This document shows positions 1 to 7,258 of a stretch of DNA of 53,420 bases, in pieces. The stretch's first letter is position 1; each line of letters starts with the position of its first letter. The notes under the pieces were generated by a model. It ran no database searches, was not told where the DNA came from, and was given only the letters and a program-made list of their open reading frames with translations. The stretch is from contig CALLXF010000012.1 of assembly GCA_938015805.1 (NCBI GenBank), positions 1-53,420 on the forward strand, in the 5' to 3' direction. Source of the stretch: an uncultured Saprospiraceae bacterium. GTDB lineage: Bacteria > Bacteroidota > Bacteroidia > Chitinophagales > Saprospiraceae. Position numbers and translations under genes: made by a program.

Positions 1-3
1 CGC

Positions 4-39
4 AAAAGAGGCTATCCCTTGCGAGACAGCCTCTTTTTT
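4..39. terminator. terminator-like hairpin with U-run
   Basis: A stem GAGGCT (8-13) pairs with AGCCTC (28-33). It is preceded by AAAA and followed by TTTTTT, so it can act as an intrinsic terminator on both strands. It sits directly beside the structured repeat at 40-165. The first three bases of the window (cgc) followed by an A-run match the end of that repeat family, so another copy may lie just outside the window. Confidence 0.65.
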
Positions 40-165
40 GTGTCCGTACTGGACTCGAACGCTGTACTCTGCAAGGCGGAGCTTGCAGTTCCTTCATTAC
101 TAAAGATGCATTAAGCATCTTTAGTTCTGCTACGCAGACCATTCAGTCTTCGTCCGGACCGCAAA
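40..165. repeat. tRNA-like structured repeat, copy A
   Basis: This copy shares conserved ends with the one at 13724-13850: GTGTCC-TACT, GGACTCGAACGCT-TACT, and TTCGTCCGGACCGCAAA. Between the ends are three perfect hairpins: 7 bp (69-75/82-88), 10 bp with a 5-nt loop (100-109/115-124) and 4 bp with a 3-nt loop (127-130/134-137). On the minus strand the ends resemble tRNA: the 3' side carries a T-loop-like GTTCGAGTCC, and positions 42-48 can pair with 153-159 at 6 of 7 positions like an acceptor stem. The T-stem itself does not pair and no anticodon arm is evident, so it is not an ordinary tRNA gene. Function is unknown. It could be a structured RNA, a decayed tRNA-like gene or a recombination site. 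Confidence 0.6.
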
Positions 166-199
166 GAGGTGGCTCAAATTGAGTCACCTCTTTTCTTTT
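166..199. terminator. terminator-like hairpin
   Basis: GAGGTGGCTCA (166-176) pairs with TGAGTCACCTC (180-190) with one G-U wobble. It is followed by TTTTCTTTTT and preceded by AAA. It closes structured repeat copy A on its right side, in the same relative position as the other hairpins around this repeat family. Confidence 0.65.
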
Positions 200-282
200 T
201 GTAGCAAGTTATTGAATTACAGGAGGTTAACTAAAAATATCTTTTGCATTTCAATTCATATAGTTCCTTTTAGTTCCTAAAC

Positions 283-302
283 TTTAGTACCACATTTTGT
301 AC
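283..302. repeat. candidate attL (left att direct repeat)
   Basis: The sequence is tttagtaccacattttgtac, 19/20 identical to 13588-13607. It contains inverted arms AGTAC (286-290) and GTACT (299-303) around an 8-bp spacer, the usual core-site layout of tyrosine recombinases. It lies just upstream of the recombinase start at 336. The host sequence to its left shows no gene. Confidence 0.65.
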
Positions 303-335
303 TCGATTTATAATTTTACTTAAATCAAGAACATT

Positions 336-1550
336 ATGTCTACTATAAGATTTTCATTAGTCTATAATCGTAAGAATAGGCTAAACAAAAACAATGAGGC
401 TTTGATACAGATAAAAGCCTATCACTCTAAAATCAGAAACGGAAGTAATACACGTTACTTTGGTACTGGAATTTACGTATCCCCTGAGAATTGGGATAAA
501 AAGAATAATAGGGTCATTAACCACGATTTAGAATTTCATTACAACTTTACTATACAAAAGGCTTTACAAGACCTTAGTCTTAAGTATACCGATATATTTA
601 AGAGATATGGACAATGCAGCTTGGATGATCTAAGCAGAGATTCTGAGACCTCTTATTTGACCTTTTTAGAATTTGCTCAGCAGGAGATCGACAATAGCGA
701 TAAAAAAAAATCTACCAAAACTGCCCAGGAGAATACTCTTGCAAAACTTAAGTCATTTAGATCTCAGGTTCACTTTAGTGACTTGAATTTTGCATTTATA
801 GAAAAATTTGATCTTTTCCTTAAACGATCTAAGCTATCCTTGACTACTATTTGGAAACATCATAAGGATATTAAATTCTTTGTTAACCAGGCCGTAAAAA
901 AAGATTTGCTTAGATCATATGAGAATCCTTACATCAGATTTAAAGTATCAAGGGGTATACCTAAGACCAGAGATTTTTTAGAACTAAATGAAATAGAAAA
1001 ATTAGAGAGCTTAAAATTCCCAACAGAGGAACTTTATTTAGAACGAATTAGAGATTTATTTCTAATGGGATGCTATACAGGACTTAGATTTAGCGATCTG
1101 AGTAAACTTAAATTATCTAACTTCAAAGAAGAGACTAATAGAGTTAGCCTAACTATGCAATCAGTAAAAACCAATAAATTTTTAGAATTAGATTTGAGCC
1201 TGTTGTTTAAAAATACTACTGGGAGATCTAAACCTGAACTATTATACTTTAAATACAAAGAGATGCTTAATCAGATATATGGAGCCAGCTCTCTAAATAA
1301 ATATTTATTTAATGGATTAACTAATCAGCATTGTAACAGGGAGTTAAAAATAATTGCAGAAAGAGCCAAAATTAGTAAAACCGTTTCTACTCATGTAGCC
1401 CGTACAAGCTTTGGAACTAATATGGCAATGAAGATTCCGACCGCAGTATTAAAAGAATTAATGCAGCATAGTAAAATAGCCACTACTGAGATCTACATAA
1501 ATCTATCTAAGAAAATGATTAATGAAAGTTTATCAAAAGTTCAATGGTGA
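336..1550 (+). CDS. tyrosine recombinase / integrase (Bacteroidota phage-integrase type)
   Basis: A site-specific tyrosine recombinase of 404 aa, normal length for the Bacteroidota integrase group with an N-terminal arm-binding domain, a SAM-like core-binding domain (about residues 105-205) and a C-terminal catalytic domain. Catalytic residues are visible: R251 in TGLRFSDL, H353 and R356 in HVARTSFG, H378 in MQHSK, and the nucleophile Y387 in TEIYINL. It starts at the first ATG after the candidate attL and overlaps the next ORF by a few bases. Its position at the edge of the 20-bp repeats makes it the likely enzyme for integration and excision of the element. Confidence 0.95.
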   Translation: MSTIRFSLVYNRKNRLNKNNEALIQIKAYHSKIRNGSNTRYFGTGIYVSPENWDKKNNRVINHDLEFHYNFTIQKALQDLSLKYTDIFKRYGQCSLDDLSRDSETSYLTFLEFAQQEIDNSDKKKSTKTAQENTLAKLKSFRSQVHFSDLNFAFIEKFDLFLKRSKLSLTTIWKHHKDIKFFVNQAVKKDLLRSYENPYIRFKVSRGIPKTRDFLELNEIEKLESLKFPTEELYLERIRDLFLMGCYTGLRFSDLSKLKLSNFKEETNRVSLTMQSVKTNKFLELDLSLLFKNTTGRSKPELLYFKYKEMLNQIYGASSLNKYLFNGLTNQHCNRELKIIAERAKISKTVSTHVARTSFGTNMAMKIPTAVLKELMQHSKIATTEIYINLSKKMINESLSKVQW

Positions 1551-2242
1551 TGAAAAAAGAAAAAAAAATTGGGGTTAGTTTTAAGATAACAAATTCAAAA
1601 ACTTATTGTCATGTGAACTATGATAAGAAGTCTACAAGATTTGTATATTCCAACTATATAAAATCTGATAAAAAAGAAATAGAGACTATCAGAAGAGTTA
1701 TAAGATTTCTAATTAATTATGAATCAAATTTCACTCTAAAAAATGTTGGTGTAAAAATTCAAAAACTTACAACTCCTTTTACTGATTACTGGGAGGTTGG
1801 AGTGTTAAACGAATTAGGTAATCATTTGACATTTAATCAATTCAATTTATTGTATAAATCAAATAATAGGGAGTGTTGTGATTATCATGAGCTTCTTGAT
1901 TTTTTAGAATTAAGTACGATATCTAAAATTGATTTAAAGAAATTTGGTATAAAGAAAAATGAAATTTTATACAAAATAAGTCCTAGTAAAATTTTAGAAT
2001 TTAGAGCCTACATTTTCGCTTTTGTCTATTCTTCAAATGAATGGCGATTAATAGATTGGATTTTAAATAAGAGTGAAATAAATAAGGTGATTGAGGAATA
2101 TACAATCAAAGAAATACTAAATATGCCAAATGACATCGGTATTCCTTTACCTAAATCACCAGCTATTAGCAAGAGTGAGCTTTATGATATATTAATCGAA
2201 AAGCTAAATGACGTCGAACGAAATTTGTTAAATAATATCTAA
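1544..2242 (+). CDS. hypothetical protein, translationally coupled to the integrase
   Basis: A 232-aa protein that I do not recognise. It is very Lys/Asn/Ile-rich, with no signal peptide, membrane segment or recognisable motif. The start overlaps the integrase stop. ATG at 1544 and a second ATG at 1550, which overlaps the integrase TGA, are both possible (residues 1 and 3), pointing to coupled translation. AT content is as high as in the rest of the element. Genes in this place on other integrative elements often help integration or regulation, but nothing in this sequence shows that. Confidence 0.75.
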   Translation: MVMKKEKKIGVSFKITNSKTYCHVNYDKKSTRFVYSNYIKSDKKEIETIRRVIRFLINYESNFTLKNVGVKIQKLTTPFTDYWEVGVLNELGNHLTFNQFNLLYKSNNRECCDYHELLDFLELSTISKIDLKKFGIKKNEILYKISPSKILEFRAYIFAFVYSSNEWRLIDWILNKSEINKVIEEYTIKEILNMPNDIGIPLPKSPAISKSELYDILIEKLNDVERNLLNNI

Positions 2243-2279
2243 ATAAAATCCGCCCAAGAAATACAATAGAAAAATTTTA

Positions 2280-2328
2280 TATATTTGTACTGTTGAAATT
2301 GTTTTCAAAATAAACAAAACGGTACAAA
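2280..2328 (+). promoter_or_regulatory. promoter and nested dyad operator upstream of the first HTH gene
   Basis: A -7 box TATATTTG (2280-2287) fits the Bacteroidota TAnnTTTG consensus. No good -33 TTG is visible. Two nested inverted repeats follow: TTGAAA (2293-2298) with TTTCAA (2303-2308), and TTTGTAC (2284-2290) with GTACAAA (2322-2328). The outer pair ends against the ATG at 2329. Dyads at the start site of a gene for a small DNA-binding protein suggest autoregulation, which is an inference. Confidence 0.5.
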
Positions 2329-2613
2329 ATGAATACTAAGGTTTTAGGAACAAAACTTGATATTTTAATTTCCGAAATCGGATCTCTCCGAAATCGGATG
2401 GAATTAATCTCTACAGATATTTCTACTCTCAACGATCAAGGTAAAGAGTTTATAGATGAGGAAACTCTTCAAAAAGAACTAGGTGTAAGTCGCACAACTA
2501 TTTATCGGTTAGAAAAAGAACTTAAGATCAGGGTATACCGTATCAATGGTAAAGGCTCAAAAAAATTCTTTAAAAGATCGGAGGTATACAAACTTTTAGA
2601 AAACGGGTTATAA
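2329..2613 (+). CDS. small helix-turn-helix DNA-binding protein (excisionase/MerR-like)
   Basis: A 94-aa protein. The first 40 residues form a predicted amphipathic or coiled-coil helix (DILISEIGSLRNRMELI). The C-terminal half has the winged helix-turn-helix signature of HTH_17/excisionase-like proteins: a 'degsis-acting' ETLQKELGVSRTTIYRLEKE helix pair, then a basic wing and a KRSEV helix that typically ends these domains. It has its own promoter and dyad and ends in a strong terminator. Likely role: recombination directionality factor or transcriptional regulator of the element. The sequence alone does not separate these two. Confidence 0.8.
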   Translation: MNTKVLGTKLDILISEIGSLRNRMELISTDISTLNDQGKEFIDEETLQKELGVSRTTIYRLEKELKIRVYRINGKGSKKFFKRSEVYKLLENGL

Positions 2614-2616
2614 AAC

Positions 2617-2650
2617 AAAAAGCATCGTAACGGGAATCACGATGCTTTTA
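2617..2650 (+). terminator. intrinsic terminator after the first HTH gene
   Basis: AAAAGCATCGT (2617-2627) pairs perfectly with ACGATGCTTTT (2639-2649), with a T-rich right end. It begins 4 bases after the stop codon. Confidence 0.8.
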
Positions 2651-2785
2651 AAAATTTTAGCGAATGACAAAATTAATCAAATCTTTATTTACAATCAAAT
2701 CTGATCTTATCAGATTCTCAAATCTAATTTTTAGAGTACAGCATTTTTCCATAATCAATTCATTTAATCAAAAAATGTTTTCTCT

Positions 2786-3094
2786 ATGGAGGAGCTTGTA
2801 CAAGCCATCAAAATATTATCGGATTTAGTTTTAAAAGTAGAATCAGATAATGACCGTATCATTTCATTACTAGAAAATATAAATGATACTCCAGTCAAAG
2901 AGTATTTACTAAATGAAGAAGTCGAGTTAGAATTTAATTTGACTAGAACAGTACGTAAGAGACTAGTTTCTAATGGTGAGTTAACACCTATAAAACTAAC
3001 AGGACAAAAAGCAAATACCTACTGGAAGAGATCAGAAATAAATACTCTTTTTGAAAATAAATATTCTAAACATAAATCTTTAAAAAATGAGTAA
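2786..3094 (+). CDS. second small HTH DNA-binding protein, paralogue-like
   Basis: A 102-aa protein with the same build as the protein at 2329-2613: an N-terminal amphipathic helix (residues 1-35), then a helix-turn-helix region around residues 45-70 and a YWKRSEINTLFEN end that parallels FFKRSEVYKLLEN. The recognition helix differs (LEFNLTRTVRKRL), so it probably binds another site. It overlaps the next gene by 8 bases. Pairs of such proteins on integrative elements commonly divide excision and regulation. Assignment of either role here is inference. Confidence 0.72.
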   Translation: MEELVQAIKILSDLVLKVESDNDRIISLLENINDTPVKEYLLNEEVELEFNLTRTVRKRLVSNGELTPIKLTGQKANTYWKRSEINTLFENKYSKHKSLKNE

Positions 3095-3386
3095 TATAAA
3101 ATTTCCCTTTCTGGCATTTCTTGCAGGAGATCTAGAGAGAACTATCAAGTTAGAAGTTACTGCGTACGACCGAAATACTAAATTGTTTTGCTGTCAATAT
3201 TTTGAGCATGGCAAACAAAAAACCAAGTTTTTAAATAAACTACAAATCGTGCACAAAAATTCAAAAATATCTATTACAAGTTTTGTTGACAAAGAGGAAT
3301 CCCGTAAGAAATTGGGAGGTACTATAAATGAGTTTATAGAATCCATTGCTAAGTCCCTAACACAAAAAAATATTTCTAATTTCTAA
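3087..3386 (+). CDS. hypothetical protein
   Basis: A 99-aa protein I do not recognise. It is basic, with a beta-rich first half (around residues 18-60) and a helical C-terminus. It has two cysteines in a row (FCCQY) but no metal-binding pattern. It overlaps the upstream HTH gene by 8 bases, so the two are probably co-expressed and lead towards the replication gene. Confidence 0.7.
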   Translation: MSNIKFPFLAFLAGDLERTIKLEVTAYDRNTKLFCCQYFEHGKQKTKFLNKLQIVHKNSKISITSFVDKEESRKKLGGTINEFIESIAKSLTQKNISNF

Positions 3387-3396
3387 ATCAATTATT

Positions 3397-3564
3397 ATGC
3401 ATTCAACAAGAAAGATTCTTTTTACTATTAGCTATTTTCTTTATAAGTTATTGATAAATAGAGCTCAGCAATTTATCTATTGGATGGAGACTGGATCTCC
3501 TGGTAAATTATTAGATAAGCTTGACAATAATTACATCGAGTTAGAATTCAAATCACAAAATTAA
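3397..3564 (+). CDS. small hypothetical protein, 55 aa
   Basis: A short open frame starting at ATG 3397, 10 bases after the previous stop, and ending with TAA at 3562-3564 just before a terminator. The product begins MHSTRKILFTISYFLYKLL and ends YIELEFKSQN, with a hydrophobic/aromatic first half and an acidic-basic tail. No family is recognised. Tight spacing with the upstream gene and the terminator directly behind it argue that it is real and closes the regulatory operon. Confidence 0.5.
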   Translation: MHSTRKILFTISYFLYKLLINRAQQFIYWMETGSPGKLLDKLDNNYIELEFKSQN

Positions 3565-3571
3565 TAATCAT

Positions 3572-3610
3572 TGACCTCTACACTTTAAAATATGTGTAGA
3601 GGTCATTTTT
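3572..3610 (+). terminator. intrinsic terminator
   Basis: TGACCTCTACAC (3572-3583) pairs perfectly with GTGTAGAGGTCA (3594-3605), a 12-bp stem followed by a T-run to 3610. It lies 13 bases before the start of the replication gene, so that gene either has a promoter within this short space or depends on read-through. Confidence 0.8.
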
Positions 3611-3623
3611 CATAATCTCATTG

Positions 3624-5789
3624 ATGAAAGAAAGGCAGAATTATCCAATAACTTTTTTCCAAAATATTTTAGAAACGAAGCCCAATAAAGTAGAGGACTT
3701 TAAATCGTTCTTTTCAGAGATTCTGAAAGTAGAGGACTTTGATATTCAATTACGAAAATTAAAACAATCAGATCCTAAATCATTTAAGACCGCAAAAAAT
3801 AAATTGCCTGGAATATGTATAGGCGATTTTTCTGAGAGAAATTCTAGGTCTTGTGTAAACTATAATCCATGTCTAGTATTCGATATCGATGGGATAGGAA
3901 ATTTAAAGTATAGGAATATAATTCTTAAGAAATTGAAAAACTTGCCTTATGTATATTCTTTATTTCCTAGCGTTTCTGGTTTAGGAATTAGAGTATTAAT
4001 CTGGACTAAATCTACAAAGGAAACTCATACAACTTATTATAAGTATCTATTGAATCTTTTGAATAAAGAATTAAATCTTAGTGATCCAGTACATATTGAT
4101 AAGTCCACAAAAGACATTTCAAGAATTTGGTATTACACACCATTGAAATCTAAGAGAGAATTTTATCTAAACGATGATTCTGAAATTATAGAAGTGGATT
4201 TAAATAAAATTCAAACTTCTGAGAAGATTGTAAATAATCAGTCTAAGGATCTGAGCAGTGTTCAAAAATTAAATTTATGTATTTCAATAATTGATACCAG
4301 GAATATTATTGGCCGTAATAATAAGGTGATGGAATTTACCAAGTTATCGTCCGAGCATGGACTAAGTAAATCTGCTATTTTAAATTATTGTTATTCTTTT
4401 ATAGATAACTCAGCTACTAACGCATTTCCAAAAAAAGAAATAGATACCACTGTAAACAAAAATTTAACCCACAAAAAATATAGTAACTTACAATTACTTA
4501 AATATGCTAATTCTATATTAGGCCCAAATGAAGTAAACTCAATTTTAGGGCAATCAGAATTAAAATCCATCCCTAGTACCAAAACGACTAAAGAAGAAAA
4601 ATCTTCAAAAGGAAACAATAAGTTTTCTAGATTAGTGGAATATCTTGAAGAGAACTATATCATAAGACGGAATACCGTTTCAAAGGATATCGAAATAAGT
4701 AAAATAGGAGAGTCGAAATTTAAGGAATTTCAAATAGAGGATATAGAATTTCAATTATACAAAGATGGTTTTAGCAATTTTGAAAGGATGCTAAAAACTA
4801 TAGTAGGATCTTCCATCCATGTTTCTGAATTTAATCCGCTTTACAAGTATTTAAATGATTTACCTAATTGGAATAATGATAAGCCAGATTACATTGCAAA
4901 ATTAGCAGAGTATGTTAAAACAGATGACGACGATTTTTTTATACTAATGTTTAAAAAGATGTTAGTCAGAAGTCTTGCTTGTAGCCTAGGATATCTTTCA
5001 TTCAATAAACAGATATTTTGCTTGATCGGTAAAAATCAAAATCTAGGTAAGACTAGTTTTTTAAGATTTTTATGTCCAGAACCTTTAAAGAAATATTGGC
5101 AAGAAACATTTCCAGTAGATGATAAGAAAGATTCTGAGCGATCATTAACCAGTAATATATACATCTTGTTAGATGAAGTGAAAAGTTACGGTTACAAGGA
5201 GCTAAATAAGCTTAAGCAAAGGATATCGCAGTCGCAAGTAAAAATGAGACTGCCGTATGGAAAGTCAGACGTTTATTTAGACAGAATAGTCAATTTTTTA
5301 GCTACTACAAATGAACAGGATCTTTTAGTAGACGACCAGAATGTAAGATGGCTTTGTTTTGATGTTAAATCTATAAACCATGATTTTGGGGGAGACAAAG
5401 GATATAGCAAAAACATTGATATCGATAATGTATATGCCCAGGCGTTTTTTTTATTAAAGAGTGGATTTGATTACAAATTATCACAGGAGGAAATTATTAA
5501 ATCTGAGAAAAGAAACAACAGCCAGTTTTCAAAGCCCTCGGTAGAAGAAGAATTGATTCAAAGGAGATTTATGCCAGGAAGTAAGGATGATGAAAAGTCA
5601 CTTTTCTATACTTCCACAGATATTCTAAAAATAATAAAATTAGATTTCCAAGGGCAGCAGCTATATTCAAATAACGTCGGAACAGCTTTAAGTAAACTGG
5701 GTTTTATAAAATCCAATAAACGAATTAACGGCATTCCGGCTAAAGGATATTATGTTATTAAACTTGACGATCAATTTCCTTACAATTAA
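3624..5789 (+). CDS. primase-helicase replication protein (BT4734-like N-terminus + VapE helicase)
   Basis: A 721-aa replication protein using ATG 3624 (a TTG one codon upstream is possible). N-terminal BT4734/VirE_N-like primase domain: the acidic pair D87/D89 in VFDIDG, the SVSGLGIRV segment near 115-125 and the DKSTKDISR segment (159-167) fit an archaeo-eukaryotic-type primase fold. C-terminal VapE-type superfamily-3-like helicase: Walker A GKNQNLGKT (469-477), Walker B LLDE (515-518), sensor ATTNEQ (560-565), arginine R575. The Walker A has five residues between G469 and G475 where four are usual. It is followed at once by a terminator and the iteron cluster, so it probably initiates replication of the excised element there. 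The replication role follows from the family; the origin pairing is inference. Confidence 0.88.
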   Translation: MKERQNYPITFFQNILETKPNKVEDFKSFFSEILKVEDFDIQLRKLKQSDPKSFKTAKNKLPGICIGDFSERNSRSCVNYNPCLVFDIDGIGNLKYRNIILKKLKNLPYVYSLFPSVSGLGIRVLIWTKSTKETHTTYYKYLLNLLNKELNLSDPVHIDKSTKDISRIWYYTPLKSKREFYLNDDSEIIEVDLNKIQTSEKIVNNQSKDLSSVQKLNLCISIIDTRNIIGRNNKVMEFTKLSSEHGLSKSAILNYCYSFIDNSATNAFPKKEIDTTVNKNLTHKKYSNLQLLKYANSILGPNEVNSILGQSELKSIPSTKTTKEEKSSKGNNKFSRLVEYLEENYIIRRNTVSKDIEISKIGESKFKEFQIEDIEFQLYKDGFSNFERMLKTIVGSSIHVSEFNPLYKYLNDLPNWNNDKPDYIAKLAEYVKTDDDDFFILMFKKMLVRSLACSLGYLSFNKQIFCLIGKNQNLGKTSFLRFLCPEPLKKYWQETFPVDDKKDSERSLTSNIYILLDEVKSYGYKELNKLKQRISQSQVKMRLPYGKSDVYLDRIVNFLATTNEQDLLVDDQNVRWLCFDVKSINHDFGGDKGYSKNIDIDNVYAQAFFLLKSGFDYKLSQEEIIKSEKRNNSQFSKPSVEEELIQRRFMPGSKDDEKSLFYTSTDILKIIKLDFQGQQLYSNNVGTALSKLGFIKSNKRINGIPAKGYYVIKLDDQFPYN

Positions 5790-5808
5790 TAGAGCGTACC
5801 TTTTATTG

Positions 5809-5841
5809 ATGGAATCAGAGCAATTTGATTCCATTTTTTTT
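5809..5841 (+). terminator. intrinsic terminator after the replication gene
   Basis: ATGGAATCA (5809-5817) pairs perfectly with TGATTCCAT (5826-5834), followed by a run of eight T. It separates the helicase transcript from the iteron region. Confidence 0.8.
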
Positions 5842-5844
5842 GAA

Positions 5845-6067
5845 GTAGTAACCAATAAACACTTTTTTTTGAAGTTTTCTGGTTACTACTTACTACGGTG
5901 GTATTTAACCTATTGTTAGTCAGTTAGTTAAGCGTAGTAACCACCATTTTTTTATGGTTACTACATGGTTACTACTTACTACGCTATGGTTACTACGTTT
6001 AAAAATGGTTACTACACTTAAACAACAGATTATCAATCACTTATGGGCTTTGTAGTAAGTAGTAACC
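5845..6067. repeat. iteron cluster GGTTACTAC, candidate replication origin
   Basis: Eight exact copies of GGTTACTAC lie in 223 bp. Five are forward (5881, 5956, 5967, 5988, 6007) and three inverted (5845-5853, 5934-5942, 6059-6067). Three copies are extended to GGTTACTACTTACTAC (5881, 5967, and inverted at 6052-6067). Spacings of 11, 21 and 19 bp among the four forward copies at 5956-6007 are near whole helical turns. The array fills most of the 344-bp gap between the primase-helicase gene and the next gene, and is flanked on the right by very AT-rich DNA (6068-6133). Satellite and plasmid replicons often carry such iterons beside the initiator gene. It could instead be an operator array. Confidence 0.75.
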
Positions 6068-6133
6068 AGAAAACGGAATTTTGAAAACTTTTTACTTTTT
6101 GCAAATTTTTGCGTAAACCTAAAAATTATAACT

Positions 6134-6511
6134 ATGTATTTTGAAGAAGATGTAAAAGGATATAAGTATTACTCATTTAAGATTGGAGATCCTAATAAAG
6201 GTCAAAAAGATTGGTTACTGTTCGATTTAAAATGGCCAGCAAATTCTTTCTTTGAAGCTATTACTCTTCATTACTTCCATTTGACTCACGTCATGCTAAA
6301 TGATAATTCCAAAGGACTGGAAAAACGGAGGATACAATATTTAGTTCCTAATCAAAGCATGGTAGAAGCCATGTATCGGCAAGTGATAGAATATAAAAGG
6401 ATTTATATAAAAAAGGGATATACGGAGCATCGGTATAAAAAAATAGGTATTTATAACACCCATAATTTTATTGATCGATTCCCTATTACTAGGTTTTATG
6501 GAGATGTATAA
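6134..6511 (+). CDS. hypothetical protein
   Basis: A 125-aa protein that I do not recognise. It is rich in aromatic and basic residues (Y, F, K, H), soluble, with no signal or membrane segment. It is the first gene after the iteron cluster, and its ATG follows an AT-rich tract. The short A/T-rich leader shows no clear -7 box. It may act in replication or be controlled by the iterons, but only its position suggests this. Confidence 0.7.
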   Translation: MYFEEDVKGYKYYSFKIGDPNKGQKDWLLFDLKWPANSFFEAITLHYFHLTHVMLNDNSKGLEKRRIQYLVPNQSMVEAMYRQVIEYKRIYIKKGYTEHRYKKIGIYNTHNFIDRFPITRFYGDV

Positions 6512-6566
6512 ATCCTAATTATTTACACCAATATTTACATTTAACAGCTCCCTTTCGATATAGTAT

Positions 6567-6592
6567 TGATTCTTATTGAACAATAAGAATCA
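6567..6592. repeat. 26-bp perfect palindrome
   Basis: TGATTCTTATTG (6567-6578), AA, CAATAAGAATCA (6581-6592): 12-bp arms with a 2-bp centre. No T-run follows, so a terminator is unlikely. It lies about 16 bp upstream of a TTGACG pair and a promoter-like -7 box for the zinc-finger gene, which suits an operator. A cruciform or single-strand origin is also possible. Confidence 0.6.
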
Positions 6593-6607
6593 CTTAATAC
6601 AAAGTTA

Positions 6608-6638
6608 TTGACGTTTTGACGTTTCCCATTTACATTTG
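6608..6638 (+). promoter_or_regulatory. promoter with TTGACG direct repeat upstream of the zinc-finger gene
   Basis: TTG at 6608-6610 and TACATTTG at 6631-6638 are 20 bp apart, a good match to the Bacteroidota TTG / TAnnTTTG promoter. The -33 part is duplicated as TTGACG (6608-6613 and 6616-6621). The same hexamer and its TAGACG variant recur in both orientations inside the following gene, which suggests an autoregulatory or partition-type binding site. Confidence 0.55.
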
Positions 6639-6655
6639 AATTAAGAAATAGTTTT

Positions 6656-7252
6656 ATGGTTAAAGAATGTACATATTGTGGTAACGATTTTGAAACTAAA
6701 AGAACAGACTCAAAGTACTGTTCTGGTTCATGTAAATCACAAGCTTACATAGCTCGTAAAGCTAATCCTGGAATAGGCGAAATTATTGACGGGGATTACC
6801 CTTTAGACGTAAATAGACGTAAAACGCGTCAAAACCGTAAAACCGTCAATTCGTCTATTCCTCTATCCAGGACCCACTTAGATAAACTTCTAAATGGTGT
6901 AAAAACGAATCCACAATACGTAAAATATTTAATGGATGAGAAAGACAGGATTGGAGAGATAAAATCAGACAAGAGTAAGTTGGAGATACAAATGCTGTTT
7001 ATTCAAAGAGATCTGGATACGGCTAATGCCAAGATCGCAGAACTAACAAAAGAGAATGATCGATTAAATAGAGCTGTAGAAAAAAATGAAGAATCTATGA
7101 TCGGTAAGCTTGTAGATTTTTGTGGAAGGCATCCACAAGTCATGTTAGCTATCGCGGGAAAACTTGGTGTAGATCCTATGGATATTTTAGCAGGGCAATC
7201 TGATGTTGCTGTAGGTGGTCAATCGGACCCTACAGATGAAAAAGAGATTTAA
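6656..7252 (+). CDS. zinc-finger and coiled-coil protein
   Basis: A 198-aa protein. Residues 4-30 form a small zinc-ribbon: C5-x2-C8 and C22-x3-C26 with a YCSGSCKSQAY core, as in short DNA-binding zinc fingers found in Bacteroidota mobile elements. A basic stretch (TRQNRK) follows, then a long coiled coil (about residues 95-140, LEIQMLFIQRDLD...AKIAELTKENDRL). The C-terminus (FCGRHPQVMLAIAGKLGVDP) is probably a small helical domain. It is the first gene of the accessory block, has its own promoter, and carries internal repeats of the promoter hexamer within codons for residues 43-67. Likely a DNA-binding architectural, regulatory or partition protein; the exact role is unknown. Confidence 0.75.
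   Translation: MVKECTYCGNDFETKRTDSKYCSGSCKSQAYIARKANPGIGEIIDGDYPLDVNRRKTRQNRKTVNSSIPLSRTHLDKLLNGVKTNPQYVKYLMDEKDRIGEIKSDKSKLEIQMLFIQRDLDTANAKIAELTKENDRLNRAVEKNEESMIGKLVDFCGRHPQVMLAIAGKLGVDPMDILAGQSDVAVGGQSDPTDEKEI
6786..6857. repeat. T(T/A)GACG repeat cluster inside the zinc-finger gene
   Basis: TTGACG at 6786, TAGACG at 6804 and 6814, and the inverted forms CGTCAA at 6827 and 6844 and CGTCTA at 6852. With the two copies in the promoter (6608, 6616) this makes eight copies in 250 bp, converging from both sides on about 6825. It looks like a protein-binding array embedded in coding DNA. Confidence 0.45.
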
Positions 7253-7258
7253 AAACTT

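Noticed and set aside
40-165. Ordinary tRNA gene on the minus strand
   Set aside because: The T-loop sequence is present, but its 5-bp stem cannot pair, no anticodon arm is definable and the unit is too long.
5845-6067. CRISPR array
   Set aside because: The 9-mer repeats are irregularly spaced, lie in both orientations and have no uniform spacers, and no cas gene is near. Iterons fit better.
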